DNA of 64,000 nt from CAMCXE01 sp036520615 (GCA_036520615.1 DATDJI010000022.1:22589-86588), one strand, 5' to 3'. Positions 15,903-25,829 are shown, numbered from the stretch's first letter. Notes: generated by a model from the letters alone, not told the origin. Numbers and translations are program-made.

Positions 15903-18149
15903 ATGGTGAAAGTTAGACAAGATCGACCCACTACCGTCGATGGCAAAGTAGATATTATTTCCTGGATTGATTATCTGCGCGATACGGCCAAACTTTCTGC
16001 AGATGCAGTACCTCAATTACAGAAAGCCTGTGAAATGGCGTTGGCCTTGGAAAATATACCTGGGGACGAAGCTGACGGCTGGGGAGAGGCATATTCCTCA
16101 TTTAGCGCAGGCCTTGAAATGGCGGAAATTTTAGCTGGCCTGCAATTAGATAAAGACAGCTTAGTTGCAGCCATTCTTTATCGTAGCGTGCGTGAAAATA
16201 AATGCACGTTAGCGCAGATTGAAAAAGCCTTTGGCGCCACCGTTGCCAATTTAATTGATGGCGTACGTAGAATGGCCGCTATTAGTAATCTTACCAATCA
16301 CAACGGTGATAAAGTATTAGGGCAACCGAGTACAGATCAATCCGATAACGTACGCAAGATGCTCGTTGCTATGGTTGATGATGTGCGTGTTGCGTTGATT
16401 AAATTAGCTGAGCGAACTTGTGCCATCCGTGCTGTTAAAAAAGCCCCTATTGAAAAGCGTCAGCGTGTTGCGCGCGAAGTGTCTGAAATTTATGCGCCCT
16501 TAGCTCACCGCTTAGGCATCGGTCATATTAAATGGGAGTTGGAAGATTTATCTTTTCGGTATTTGCAACCCTACGACTATAAATACATTGCAAAATTATT
16601 AGATGAGCGCCGGCTTGATCGGCAGGTTTATATCGAAGAGGTTATCGCCTTGCTCAAAAGTGCTTTAGAACACGAGCATATTGAGGTTTTAGATATTAAT
16701 GGCCGCGCAAAACATATCTATAGCATCTGGCGCAAAATGAAGCGCAAAGGCATTGGATTTTCCGAAGTTTATGATATTCGAGCGGTGCGTATTTTAGTTG
16801 CCTCAGAGCAGGACTGTTATCGCGCGTTGGGTATTGTGCATTCTCTATGGCGCAATATCCCCAACGAATTTGACGATTATGTTGCCAACCCTAAAGAAAA
16901 TGGTTACCGCTCATTGCATACAGCGGTAAAAGGGCCTGCGAGCCGAGTGTTAGAAATACAAATTCGTACCCGTGGGATGCATGAAGAAGCCGAGTACGGT
17001 GTTTGTGCACATTGGCGGTATAAAAAATCTGATAAAGACGGCGCTTCAAATTCTTATGAACAAAAAATTGCCTGGTTGCGGCAAGTGCTTGAATGGCACG
17101 ATGAAATAGGCGGCAATCCGCTGGATGATCATTTGCACAGAGGGTTTGATCAGGATCGGATATATGTATTTACACCAGAAGGCCACGTCGTGGATTTACC
17201 GGAAAATGCAACGCCGGTTGATTTTGCATTCCGCATTCATTCGGATATTGGCATTCGGTGTAAAGGCGCTAAAGTGAATGGTCGCATAGTGCCGCTGAAT
17301 TATTCTCTGCGCACGGCTGATCAAGTGGAAATAATTACCGGCAATCGCGAAGCGCCGAGTCGAGATTGGTTGGTGCCAGCCCTGGGTTATATTACAACCT
17401 CGCGCGCGCGCAGCCGTTTGCAAGGATGGTTCAGGCAACAAGATCGCGATCAGAATATTGCCGATGGACGCGCATTACTGGACCATGAATTTCTCCGTTT
17501 AGCGGTAGATAATATCGATTATGAGGCGTTGGCGAAAAAACTAAAACTGCGCACGCTAGATGATTTATATGCCGCTGTGGGCACTGGCGATTTAAGCGTT
17601 GATCGCATTATTAACGTTGCACAGCGATTATTTAAGCCGGAAAAAAACAACGAACAAGTAACCTCCCTCGTGGGCCGGGCGCAGTCGTCGGAACCGGATG
17701 GCTCGGATATTTATATCGACGGCGTGGGAAATTTATTGTCCCACATTGCGCAATGTTGTAAACCCATTCCTGGTGATCGTATCACCGGCTATATTACGCT
17801 CGGCCGTGGAGCGTCAATTCATCGCCAGGATTGTACGAATATTTTGCATCTTGCCGCAGAAGAGCCCAACCGTATTATTAAAGTTGATTGGGCGCAGAAA
17901 CCTGAACAGCTCTATTCCGTGGATATAATTGTTGAGGCTTTTGACCGCCACGGTCTATTGCGCGATATCACCACGTTATTGGATAAAGAGCGCATAAATG
18001 TCAGTGCCATGCAAACCCTGTCGAATAAACAGAAAAATACTGTAGATATGTCATTTCGCGTCGAGGTGGCAAGTTACGCTGATCTTAGCCGAGTGCTTGC
18101 CCGCTTAAGCCGGTTGCCCAATATTTCCAATGTGAAACGGCGAATTTAA
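15903..18149 (+). CDS. relA: (p)ppGpp synthetase RelA
   Basis: 748 aa, ribosome-associated GTP/GDP pyrophosphokinase of the stringent response. Domains in order: inactive hydrolase domain (about 50–200, where the HD catalytic residues of SpoT are replaced; LYRSVREN occupies the HDxxED site), synthetase domain (about 250–400; YDIRAVRILV, NPKENGYRSLHTAV), TGS domain (about 415–475; RIYVFTPEGHVVDLP), zinc-finger region (HIAQCCKPIPGD) and C-terminal ACT domain. The hydrolase substitutions mark it as RelA, not SpoT. The start MVKVRQDRP aligns with the E. coli start. mazG follows after one base. Confidence 0.96.
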   Translation: MVKVRQDRPTTVDGKVDIISWIDYLRDTAKLSADAVPQLQKACEMALALENIPGDEADGWGEAYSSFSAGLEMAEILAGLQLDKDSLVAAILYRSVRENKCTLAQIEKAFGATVANLIDGVRRMAAISNLTNHNGDKVLGQPSTDQSDNVRKMLVAMVDDVRVALIKLAERTCAIRAVKKAPIEKRQRVAREVSEIYAPLAHRLGIGHIKWELEDLSFRYLQPYDYKYIAKLLDERRLDRQVYIEEVIALLKSALEHEHIEVLDINGRAKHIYSIWRKMKRKGIGFSEVYDIRAVRILVASEQDCYRALGIVHSLWRNIPNEFDDYVANPKENGYRSLHTAVKGPASRVLEIQIRTRGMHEEAEYGVCAHWRYKKSDKDGASNSYEQKIAWLRQVLEWHDEIGGNPLDDHLHRGFDQDRIYVFTPEGHVVDLPENATPVDFAFRIHSDIGIRCKGAKVNGRIVPLNYSLRTADQVEIITGNREAPSRDWLVPALGYITTSRARSRLQGWFRQQDRDQNIADGRALLDHEFLRLAVDNIDYEALAKKLKLRTLDDLYAAVGTGDLSVDRIINVAQRLFKPEKNNEQVTSLVGRAQSSEPDGSDIYIDGVGNLLSHIAQCCKPIPGDRITGYITLGRGASIHRQDCTNILHLAAEEPNRIIKVDWAQKPEQLYSVDIIVEAFDRHGLLRDITTLLDKERINVSAMQTLSNKQKNTVDMSFRVEVASYADLSRVLARLSRLPNISNVKRRI

Positions 18150-18150
18150 T

Positions 18151-18960
18151 ATGCCGACTTACACGCTTGCCGATTTAATTACATTAATGTCTAGACTGCG
18201 CGACCCAGTAGATGGATGCCCATGGGATTTAAAACAAACGTTTTCGTCGATTACTAAGCACACGTTGGAAGAAGTATATGAAGTTGTTGATGCTATAGAG
18301 CGCAATGATTTTTCTCAGTTGCGTGACGAATTGGGGGATTTATTATTTCAGATCGTTTTTTACTCGCAATTGGGTGCAGAGCAAGGCGTTTTTGAATTTG
18401 CATCAGTAGTAGATGCAATAACCGACAAACTTTTACGCCGTCATCCTCATGTATTTCCCGACGGTACTTTAGCGAGCAGGCGGCAGGATGTTGCGCTTGA
18501 CGATACCGCCGTTAAAGCGCAGTGGGAGCAATTAAAAGCCGCTGAGCGTGCAAAAAAGGAGCAATCACATTTGCTCGCAGATATTCCTGCGGCCTTGCCA
18601 GCTTTATTGCGCGCGGAAAAACTGCAAAAACGTGTGGCAGTGGCGGGGATGGATTTTGCGGATATCACGGCAGTAATTGAAGCGCTAAAAGCGGAGATTG
18701 AAGAGCTGGAAGATGCTTTGGAGGCTCGCGATTCCGCGGCAATCAGCGAAGAATTCGGCGATGTTCTATTTACAGCGGTGAATTTGTCCCGCCATTTAAA
18801 ATTAGATGCTGAGCACTGTTTGCGTGCATCAAATACCAAATTTGCACACCGAATTATCGCTATGGACGAGTTAATTACTCAGCGCCAAAAGAGCTGGAAG
18901 GATTTTGACGCCGCCGGATTTGATGAATTATGGCAGTTAGCAAAGCAGTCTGCGCAATAA
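18151..18960 (+). CDS. mazG: Nucleoside triphosphate pyrophosphohydrolase MazG
   Basis: 269 aa, close to E. coli MazG (263). It hydrolyses (d)NTPs to NMP and pyrophosphate and in E. coli lowers ppGpp. Two MazG repeats are visible: LRDPVDGCPWDLKQTFSS followed by TLEEVYEVVDAIE and ELGDLLFQIVFYSQ, and a second with EIEELEDALE and EEFGDVLFTAVNLSRHL, carrying the ExxE and ExxD metal motifs. It starts one base after the relA stop, so the two are translationally coupled, consistent with the shared ppGpp theme. Confidence 0.95.
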   Translation: MPTYTLADLITLMSRLRDPVDGCPWDLKQTFSSITKHTLEEVYEVVDAIERNDFSQLRDELGDLLFQIVFYSQLGAEQGVFEFASVVDAITDKLLRRHPHVFPDGTLASRRQDVALDDTAVKAQWEQLKAAERAKKEQSHLLADIPAALPALLRAEKLQKRVAVAGMDFADITAVIEALKAEIEELEDALEARDSAAISEEFGDVLFTAVNLSRHLKLDAEHCLRASNTKFAHRIIAMDELITQRQKSWKDFDAAGFDELWQLAKQSAQ

Positions 18961-19392
18961 GCTAAATTCCAATCTGGCGGTTAATTGCAAACGTTACTGC
19001 ATTGAGCATAAGAGTTAAGCTTGCGCAGGCGATTATGAAAAATTTATATAGCGCTCAGGATATAAGCGTTTAGGAAATGAAACTGCATTTATTTTTCATG
19101 CTGAATATTTTGCAGTTTCGGCGCTTGCCTGGATAAATTCCACCAGAATTTTTATTTGGACGGTAGAGTAAAGGGAGTAAAGCACACTGTAAAACAAGTG
19201 TAAATTGCGTATGGTGGTACCAATTTAGGTGCCGATGCAGAGGCGATTAATGGCGGCAATATTAGCCTTGCGCCACAGGTTGTATATTAACCACCATAAG
19301 TTCTATGTGGATTACAACCTTGTGTAAGTTTAGCCCTGCGTGTATCTTTAGCCCTTTGCCCAGGCGAAGGCCTTTTTGAGGAGAACTCATTC
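18961..19392. other. Intergenic region, mazG to adk, with possible gene remnant
   Basis: No intact gene. Bases 19213–19288 stay open in one frame and read like a protein tail (GGTNLGADAEAINGGNISL then APQVVY and stop), preceded by a stop, and are bracketed by inverted TATGGTGG/CCACCATA. This may be an eroded fragment. The adk ribosome site (GAGGAG, 19377–19382) is at the right edge. Confidence 0.4.
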
Positions 19393-20043
19393 ATGCGGAT
19401 TATTCTTTTAGGTGCTCCCGGCGCCGGAAAAGGGACTCAGGCTAAACACATTATGGAATTGTTTGCTATTCCGCAAATATCAACGGGCGATATGCTCAGA
19501 AGCGCCATTAAAGACGGTACCGAGTTGGGCCTTAAAGTAAAAGATGTTATGGCGTCCGGCGGTTTGGTTTCGGACGAGTTAATTATCGGGTTGGTGAAAG
19601 AGCGCATCGCACAGGACGACTGTAAAAACGGTTTTCTATTTGACGGTTTCCCGCGCACAATTCCACAGGCACAAGCGTTAGCGGATGCACAAATTCCTAT
19701 TGACCACGTTGTGGAATTCTACGTAGACGACGAGGAAATCGTTTCGCGTTTAAGCGGCCGACGTGTGCATACGGATTCCGGCCGCGTTTATCATGTCCAA
19801 TATAACCCACCTGAGCAGGAAGGCTTGGATGACGTTACTGGCGAAGCATTAATTCAACGCCCTGACGATGAGGAAGGCACTGTACGCAAGCGGCTTGCCG
19901 TCTATCACGAGCAAACAGAACCTTTAATAGGCTTTTATCGAGCATTGTCGGCATCTACCGGTGGCATACCCAAATGTTCGAAAGTAAATGGTATAGGCCC
20001 GTTGGATGAAATCCGCCAGCGCGTTGCTGGCGTACTTAGCTAA
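19393..20043 (+). CDS. adk: Adenylate kinase
   Basis: 216 aa, long-lid bacterial adenylate kinase converting AMP and ATP to two ADP. The P-loop is GAPGAGKGTQ, the AMP site includes STGDMLR and DGFPRTIPQA, and the lid region (GRRVHTDSGRVYHVQYNPP) lacks the four zinc cysteines, as in other gammaproteobacteria. A strong GAGGAG ribosome site lies 11 bases before the ATG. Closed by its own terminator. Confidence 0.97.
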   Translation: MRIILLGAPGAGKGTQAKHIMELFAIPQISTGDMLRSAIKDGTELGLKVKDVMASGGLVSDELIIGLVKERIAQDDCKNGFLFDGFPRTIPQAQALADAQIPIDHVVEFYVDDEEIVSRLSGRRVHTDSGRVYHVQYNPPEQEGLDDVTGEALIQRPDDEEGTVRKRLAVYHEQTEPLIGFYRALSASTGGIPKCSKVNGIGPLDEIRQRVAGVLS

Positions 20044-20087
20044 GGTTTACTTCGCATTATCAATGCGCGGTATTGTTTATTAAAATT

Positions 20088-20109
20088 GGCTCACAAGAGC
20101 CTTTTTTTT
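20088..20109 (+). terminator. Intrinsic terminator after adk
   Basis: Stem GGCTC/GAGCC with a 4-base loop followed by eight T residues. Confidence 0.88.
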
Positions 20110-20135
20110 CGCCTTAAAATATTGAGAGAAATTTT

Positions 20136-21143
20136 GTGACGCAAAAAAAATCTGCCATTGTTTTGCTAAACCTAGGCACGCCTGAGGCGCCAACCATATC
20201 AAGCGTACGGAAATTTTTACGCGCTTTTCTGAGTGATCCAAGAGTCGTTGAGCTGCCAAGGTTGCTGTGGCTGCCGATTTTATACGGAATTATTTTGCCG
20301 TTTAGACCTAAAAAAGCACTTAAAGCTTATCAATTAGTTTGGACTGCCGATGGTTCACCGCTAAAGGCAATTACAGACAAACAAGTGGAATGCCTAGCTG
20401 CCCGAGCGCGGGCGGAAATGGGGAATAGGGTAGAGGTAGTGTCCGCTATGACTTATGGCCAGCCGGAGTTGGAAGCGCAAATTAATGCTTTGAGGGCGCA
20501 AGGTGTTACCCGCATTATATTATTGCCGCTGTACCCGCAATATTCCGCTACTACCACAGCGCCGATATATGATCAATTCGCGCGTTACATCGGCAATACC
20601 CGCTACATCGCTGAAGTATTTCTGGTGAACTGCTATTTTGATCGCAAAGAATATATTGCAGCTCTTGCCGCCAGCGTGAAGGATTATTGGAGCGTTAATG
20701 GGCAACATCAAAAACTACTATTTTCTTTTCATGGCATTCCCCAGCGCTGCGTAGATAAGGGAGACCCTTATTACGATCATTGTGTAGCAACAGCAAATGC
20801 TGTCGCTGCAGAATTAGCATTGTCGGCGGAATCTTGGGCGATTAGTTTTCAATCCCGTTTAGGTAAAGCCCAGTGGCTGCAGCCCTATACGGATAAATTA
20901 TTGGTGGAGTGGGCAAAAGCAGGCGTGCAATCCGTCGATGTAATTTGCCCCGCGTTTGCAACAGATTGCATTGAGACTTTAGAAGAAATTCAGGGTGAAA
21001 ACCAAGAGTTATTCTTACATTCTGGTGGCCAACGCTTTGGATATATTCCTTGCCTGAACGATCGGGCCGATCATATTGAGATGATGTGGAACCTAGTGAA
21101 ACCTCTTTTACTTAATTCTGCTGATTATACCGAGCAACGGTAA
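20136..21143 (+). CDS. hemH: Ferrochelatase
   Basis: 335 aa, inserts Fe(II) into protoporphyrin IX in the last step of haem synthesis. The start is a GTG with GAGAGAA eight bases upstream. Family motifs: VLLNLGTPEAP at the N-terminus, the catalytic-His block LLFSFHGIPQRCVDKGDPY, SFQSRLGKAQWLQPYTD, and CPAFATDCIETLEEI. No terminator is apparent after it; the inverted repeat CATGCGC/GCGCATG at 21159–21180 has no T-run. Confidence 0.96.
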   Translation: MTQKKSAIVLLNLGTPEAPTISSVRKFLRAFLSDPRVVELPRLLWLPILYGIILPFRPKKALKAYQLVWTADGSPLKAITDKQVECLAARARAEMGNRVEVVSAMTYGQPELEAQINALRAQGVTRIILLPLYPQYSATTTAPIYDQFARYIGNTRYIAEVFLVNCYFDRKEYIAALAASVKDYWSVNGQHQKLLFSFHGIPQRCVDKGDPYYDHCVATANAVAAELALSAESWAISFQSRLGKAQWLQPYTDKLLVEWAKAGVQSVDVICPAFATDCIETLEEIQGENQELFLHSGGQRFGYIPCLNDRADHIEMMWNLVKPLLLNSADYTEQR

Positions 21144-21264
21144 AATATTTTTGATGCTCATGCGCGCGCATTGGCGCATGGCTTTGGCATACCACTAACA
21201 ATCTCCCGCAACATGTGTAAATCGCAATCGCCTCTTAGCGGCACAGCCTTCTATATATGGCGCC

Positions 21265-21300
21265 TAATTCTGGATAAGAGCTTAATTCTGGATAAAAGCT
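21265..21300. repeat. 18-bp tandem duplication
   Basis: TAATTCTGGATAAGAGCT is followed immediately by TAATTCTGGATAAAAGCT, one base different. Probably slippage; no function is evident. Confidence 0.8.
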
Positions 21301-22201
21301 TAATACGGTCAATAGACTTTTGTGCCGAATAGGATTACTGGCAAATCGTGCGCTGTCTGTGCATTTTCAATCATGGGAAGCAGTGACTTATTGAGCCGTT
21401 TGCCGCTACGCAAGCCAATGCGCAGCGGTTTTATATCTATCCTATATAATAGAAGTAGGAAGCGCTCGTTCGGCCTGCAGCAGACCCAAGCAAAATAGAT
21501 AAAACTTGGCAAACGAGTTTTTAGCGGGTGCCTGGTTCTTTACCGGATTAGTCTAATTTAGGTAATCGCATTGTCTGGGCAGGTGAGTGATTAAAAGTCC
21601 GCTTTAAATTGAGCTTACGCAACTCCTCGGCCATTAACTTGATACGCTTGATTGCCATCGGACGACATTGGCAATATTTCTGGTTATTGTTTGGTGAAAA
21701 GCACGGCGTCTATTTGGTGCCGGAGGATATTGAGCAAATCACGTCAACAAAGTGCACTCGTGTATGGCAGAGTATTTATCTGCTATACCATTAACTTAGC
21801 TATCACTCGACCTCATTTGGGGTTAAAAAACCTTCGGTAGTCGATAGATTGCTCAGTCGCATAACTGAATGAGCAGAGTTGATATTCGGATCTATTTATC
21901 AATGCGAACTTCATAAGTACAGTGGCCTGGAGTTCAACCTGCCTCAATTATTAAAATCCCCCTTCGTAACGCCATTGCGTTATTTTCCTCATGTTCGATT
22001 ATGTTGCTTGGTTAGAATCAGGGCGTTAGTAGTATTTATGCCCTAAGCTTTGTATGCGCAACTGAACAATAACTGGATTTCATTTAATCGTGGGTTCGCA
22101 AATCGCTTCGATACTGCTGCCAATTTTATAACCACGAAATTGTTAACCCGAAGCTACTGCTTAACTTTGTAAGCGCAGCAAACTAAAAATGATGTCTTGC
22201 T

Positions 22202-22550
22202 ATGTCTTATAGAGCGTTAAATGACTCAATAACTGAGCGCATCTGCCCATTTGTAAATCCTTGTAGCTCAAAACCACCGGACATGCTTAATGTAATCGGA
22301 TTATTCGGTCGCATTTTGCTGATTGCAGGTGTTTCACTTGATTGTAATTGGGGATATATGACGATTTCTAGCGCCCAGTATATTTGTGTTACTGGCTAAA
22401 AGCTTTGCGGCTCATGTGGTGGAGCATAAACAATATTGGACGCGTAAGACTCTAAGCGAAGTTCATTTCTGTTATTGGCTCAGTTTGTTTGCAATTCTAA
22501 GTCTAGCGCTGTTTTGTTTGCGCATTCTTAAAGTAAAACAGGACGGGTGA
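22202..22550 (+). pseudogene. Possible frameshifted remnant of a small membrane protein
   Basis: A frame from 22202 ends in hydrophobic sequence (IGLFGRILLIAGVSLDCNWG) and stops at 22399. An overlapping frame from 22362 to 22550 continues with protein-like sequence including one good membrane helix (CYWLSLFAILSLALFCLRI) and a basic tail. The two could be halves of one gene separated by a frameshift near 22365–22385. No family recognised; this may be chance. Confidence 0.2.
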
Positions 22551-23085
22551 GTAGGGCAAAAGGATTTTCTGCATAGTCGCATTTTGACTCAGATAATCAT
22601 CGCCAGCGTGTAGCCCTCACTGAATTACTGGTGGATTAACCGTGTTAGCAATACTGCCTACGTTTTTAACCGGCAGAGGCACTTCTGTTTATCATTATTA
22701 AGAAACGCTTGAGCAGGCGACATTTGAAAGTGTTTGTTGCTTTAACGCTAACTATTATCGGGTCTCGCATACGGATGCGATTTAGAGAAGATGAATAATT
22801 CTTGAGTAAAAGCGTGCAATATCTCGGGCTGGAAAATTCGCGCGAGTAGAAAATTTGATGTTTAGCGGGGAAGCTAAAATGTTTAGCGAGCTGATAATTG
22901 TCCGTAAAACACCAAAAAGGTATGCGTCAGTAGTAAAATTTGGTCTATTTCTCAACTTAATTGCATTTTTTTTAAAAAAAATAGTGCAAAACTCAAATTT
23001 ATAAAATAAAATTGTGTTTAGGCGCTACGAGCGCAGTAATTTTGTTTTTTACTTTAATATGCAACGTCCGTCGAGGATTATGAAA

Positions 23086-23961
23086 ATGGTTCAAGCAAAA
23101 AAAGTTGGTCGCCCACGTAAGGCTGATGCTGCAGCACCTGCTGCGAAAAAAGCTGGTCGTCCTAGTAAAAAAGCGGCAGTTTCTGCTTCCGCTCCTAAAA
23201 AAGCAGGCCGGCCCGCTAAAGTTTTATCTGCTGCATCTCAAGGTGCTTTAGATAAAGCAACGGCTGCTCTTGCCGCTGCTAAAGCCAAATTAGCTGACGC
23301 GAAGCAAACCGCAGAAGCAGCTTCAGCCAAAGCAAAAGCTACTAAAACTCCAGCTGCAAAAAGAACATCTGTTAAAGCTAAAGCCGCTGTTAAGGCCGTT
23401 GCTGTTAAAGTTAAAACTGCACGCGCTTCTCTTGCGAAAGCAAAATTAGGCGCAGCCTCTGCCAAAAAGAGCGCTAAAACTGCTGCCAAAGCTGCTAAGC
23501 CACCAGTAGTAACTGGTGAGCGTCTAGAAGTATTGAGTGCTAAATTAACCTCTAAAGCTGAATCTGATTTATCTAAAGCACTTGAGGCTTTCAAAGCAAA
23601 ATGGAGTAAGAAGCGTGCTAAGCTTGATTCTGCAAAGTTAAAATCTGCGAAAAAGAAGTTAAAGGTTGCTAAGGCTCCTAAAGCTGCAAAAGCGCCGAAG
23701 GCGGCTAAAACTGTTAAGGCTGCAAAAACTACTAAAGTAGCTGTTAAAAAAGGTAAGCCTGGCCGTAAGCCAAAAGCTGAAAAAGCAGTTAAAGCTACTA
23801 AATCAGTTAAAGCTCCCAAAGTAGCGAAAGCAGCAAAAGTTCCTAAAGCATCCGTTGCTGCTGGCAAGCGTGGAAAAGGACGCCCTAAGAAAGTAGGCAA
23901 TGATGTAGCTGGAACTTCTGCTCCAAAACGTCGCGGTCGCCCACCAAAAGCAAAAGCGTAA
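23086..23961 (+). CDS. Histone H1/AlgP-like, AT-hook nucleoid protein
   Basis: 291 aa from the ATG at 23086, which has GAGG nine bases upstream; the ATG at 23080 is too close to that site, and a longer frame reaches 23014. The protein is extremely rich in Lys and Ala with little hydrophobic core. AT-hook cores occur in two clusters: at the N-terminus (VGRPRK, AGRPSK, AGRPAK) and the C-terminus (PGRKPK, KGRPKK, RRGRPPK). Between them lie histone H1-like KAAK/KAPK repeats. Pseudomonas AlgP (AlgR3) and other bacterial H1-like proteins have this composition and bind DNA. Probably a nucleoid-compacting protein; regulatory targets are unknown. Monocistronic, with a terminator after it. Confidence 0.85.
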   Translation: MVQAKKVGRPRKADAAAPAAKKAGRPSKKAAVSASAPKKAGRPAKVLSAASQGALDKATAALAAAKAKLADAKQTAEAASAKAKATKTPAAKRTSVKAKAAVKAVAVKVKTARASLAKAKLGAASAKKSAKTAAKAAKPPVVTGERLEVLSAKLTSKAESDLSKALEAFKAKWSKKRAKLDSAKLKSAKKKLKVAKAPKAAKAPKAAKTVKAAKTTKVAVKKGKPGRKPKAEKAVKATKSVKAPKVAKAAKVPKASVAAGKRGKGRPKKVGNDVAGTSAPKRRGRPPKAKA

Positions 23962-23982
23962 TTTTTTAATCTAGTTGATCTA

Positions 23983-24015
23983 AACCGAGCGCTTCCTTTT
24001 TTGCGTTCGGTTTCT
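23983..24015 (+). terminator. Intrinsic terminator after the AT-hook gene
   Basis: A 10-bp stem (AACCGAGCGC with GCGTTCGGTT, one G·T pair) with a 10-base loop and a short T-rich tail. A second hairpin (AAACCCCG/CGGGGTTT, 24067–24101, then TTGG) follows and could act as a backup. Confidence 0.75.
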
Positions 24016-24102
24016 CGGCATCAGAGCTGTATTTACTTGTCGATGTAAGTGGTTACAGTAAAATCGAAACCCCGATAATGCTTTATTGCGTTACGGGGTT
24101 TT

Positions 24103-24768
24103 GGCGTTGACTTTCCCTGCGCTCTAGCGGGTGGGTGTTTCTTACAGCTTGAACTAAGTTTGGCTCGCATCTCTTGCGCTTTTTGTCCTCGTTAACCACG
24201 ATGCATTTTATGCTTAGCGAGTATTTGCGACCAACGTTTTTCGGATGGCGTATAGTCAAAATTAGCTCAGCTAATCAATAAGGCGCTATTAGCTGCTGTT
24301 TTTATATTTACAGCTGTAGTATTTGAGCCTTTGAATTCCCTCCACCAAACTCTGGTTGCGCAGTGATAGGCTGGCCTCATCATTTCGATACTGCATTTAA
24401 GCTATATATGTTTGCCTCTTCAAATCATTTATTTGCTGCGTTTGTTTGCGGCTCTTCTCAAGCCGAAGAGTTAAAAAAATCGAATGATTATTGTGATTGA
24501 AGTATACATCGCCGTTAGTTCTGAACGGCTATCTACGTCGTTTAACTGCAATTAAGACTTTCTACTTTGTATAAATATTGCGTTGTTTAAGCATCATCTC
24601 ACATGAAGTCTTTTTAAATTAAAGTGTTCAGTCGTTCTTTTAATAGAATGGATCAAGCCAATTTTTGCTGTTGATGTTGGCGTAATTTGCGATCCACCAC
24701 TGAGTCTGTACAGTAGCGGGTGACTTATACTTAGGCTGTAGATGTAAGTGATGATGGAGTAGTTCGGT
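24103..24768. other. Intergenic region before the lipoprotein gene
   Basis: No gene seen on either strand. The reverse frame at 24594–24914 is the antisense of the lipoprotein start and is not supported. Confidence 0.5.
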
Positions 24769-25401
24769 ATGGCAAGTAAAAAAAGCTTTTTAGTGATGCT
24801 GGCTTTGAGCGTTTTATCCAGTTGTGGAGGCGGCGGTGGTAGTGGTGGTGGAGATGTTACTGTTGATCCGAAAGGTCGGGTAGAAAACGAGGCGGTAGAA
24901 ACACTTTCGGTCAATCATCATCATTATTGGAATCCCAATGACTGGCCTTCACCTTCTTTAAGTTTAATTGTTTCCTCTGGCAGTGTGCCGGATTTTTCAT
25001 TGGAACGAATGCAAACAATACCGACTATTAGTGGTTTTGTTTATGAGCCCGGGTATGTGTACCGAATTCGCGTGAAAAAAACTAAACTCATTCATCTGGC
25101 CGATGTGCCGGTATTTTCATATTCCTTGCTCGCCACCGAGCAAAAACAATCTGCAATAGGTCAAGCGTTTGATTTTGCGTTCCCTAAAACACAGCAATAT
25201 AAACGCACTGGCACCTCAATTAAACCGCTCAATTTGCCGCTGGAATATATGTGTGAGATCACGGTGTGTGAGTCGATAGACGCGCTTATGCTCAGGCCCG
25301 ATGTAGCTGAAGTCGTATTGCGTGCAACAGTTGTGTCGCCTGACAAACCCATTTTGTTTACGGCAATTAAGGCCATTAATTCAACGCCCACTGTACCTTA
25401 A
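24769..25401 (+). CDS. Hypothetical lipoprotein with glycine linker
   Basis: 210 aa. Signal peptide MASKKSFLVMLALSVLSSC with the lipobox Cys at 19, followed by an eleven-residue Gly/Ser run, then a globular domain of about 175 residues with two cysteines (YMCEITVCES) that could form a disulfide. GGAG lies 11 bases before the ATG. No family recognised. Glycine- or serine-rich tethers after the lipobox are a shared style with the sugar dehydrogenase at 5110. It stands alone, next to a MITE-like element. Confidence 0.7.
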   Translation: MASKKSFLVMLALSVLSSCGGGGGSGGGDVTVDPKGRVENEAVETLSVNHHHYWNPNDWPSPSLSLIVSSGSVPDFSLERMQTIPTISGFVYEPGYVYRIRVKKTKLIHLADVPVFSYSLLATEQKQSAIGQAFDFAFPKTQQYKRTGTSIKPLNLPLEYMCEITVCESIDALMLRPDVAEVVLRATVVSPDKPILFTAIKAINSTPTVP

Positions 25402-25554
25402 TCATTTGCAAAATCATTGAGTATGGCGGTCATATACTTTCTCCAGAATCGCTTAAGAAACTACTTGGCTGATGAATGAGCTGTGCTGACCAGTACAAAC
25501 GTGGATAATTTCTAGCTGTATAGCGGCTGTTTTTTGAAATAACTTTTTTCGTAG

Positions 25555-25772
25555 GGAACCTCTAAAAAATTACACACGGGCGCGGGCGTCGTTGAATTTT
25601 CCAAAAATGCTCATTTATGGCCTGTAAACTCGGCAACTGCCTGTATTACTCTCAATGCATTCTAGATGAAATTGTACATTCTTCTTTCATGCAGTCGTTC
25701 GCATTTTTGGTTAATTCGCCTAGCCGGCGGCGTCTAGCAAGCGCTTCTCCACCTACATTTTTCATAGGTACT
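25555..25772. repeat. MITE-like element, copy 2 (about 218 bp)
   Basis: Shares with copy 1 (11361–11462) the left end GGAACCTCTAAAAAATTAC, the block CGTTGAATTTTCCAAAAATG, and the right end CTACATTTTTCATAGGTA. It is longer: the middle holds an inverted repeat CCAAAAATGC…GCATTTTTGG enclosing about 90 bases. The ends are more worn than in copy 1 and the flanking 4-bp duplication is not preserved. No coding capacity. Confidence 0.65.
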
Positions 25773-25829
25773 CAAGGAAATTTGAAATGCTAAGGGAGTT
25801 TTCAATTGGCGTAGATGGCGGCATGCAAA

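Larger units (their letters stand above)
21144..23085. other. Gene-poor 1.9-kb region
   Basis: Short scattered frames only; none has a ribosome site and recognisable family features together. It contains an 18-bp tandem duplication (21265–21300) and a possible decayed membrane-protein gene (22202–22550). The last 150 bases are strongly AT-rich and probably hold the promoter of the histone-like gene. Confidence 0.5.

Noticed and set aside
21159..21180. CATGCGC/GCGCATG hairpin after hemH
   Set aside because: No T-run follows on either strand, so not called as a terminator.
23238..23900. 220-aa reverse frame
   Set aside because: Antisense of the Lys/Ala-rich histone-like gene; repetitive codons keep the opposite strand open.
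24594..24914. 106-aa reverse frame overlapping the lipoprotein start
   Set aside because: The proline run is the antisense of the glycine linker; the plus-strand signal peptide is convincing.
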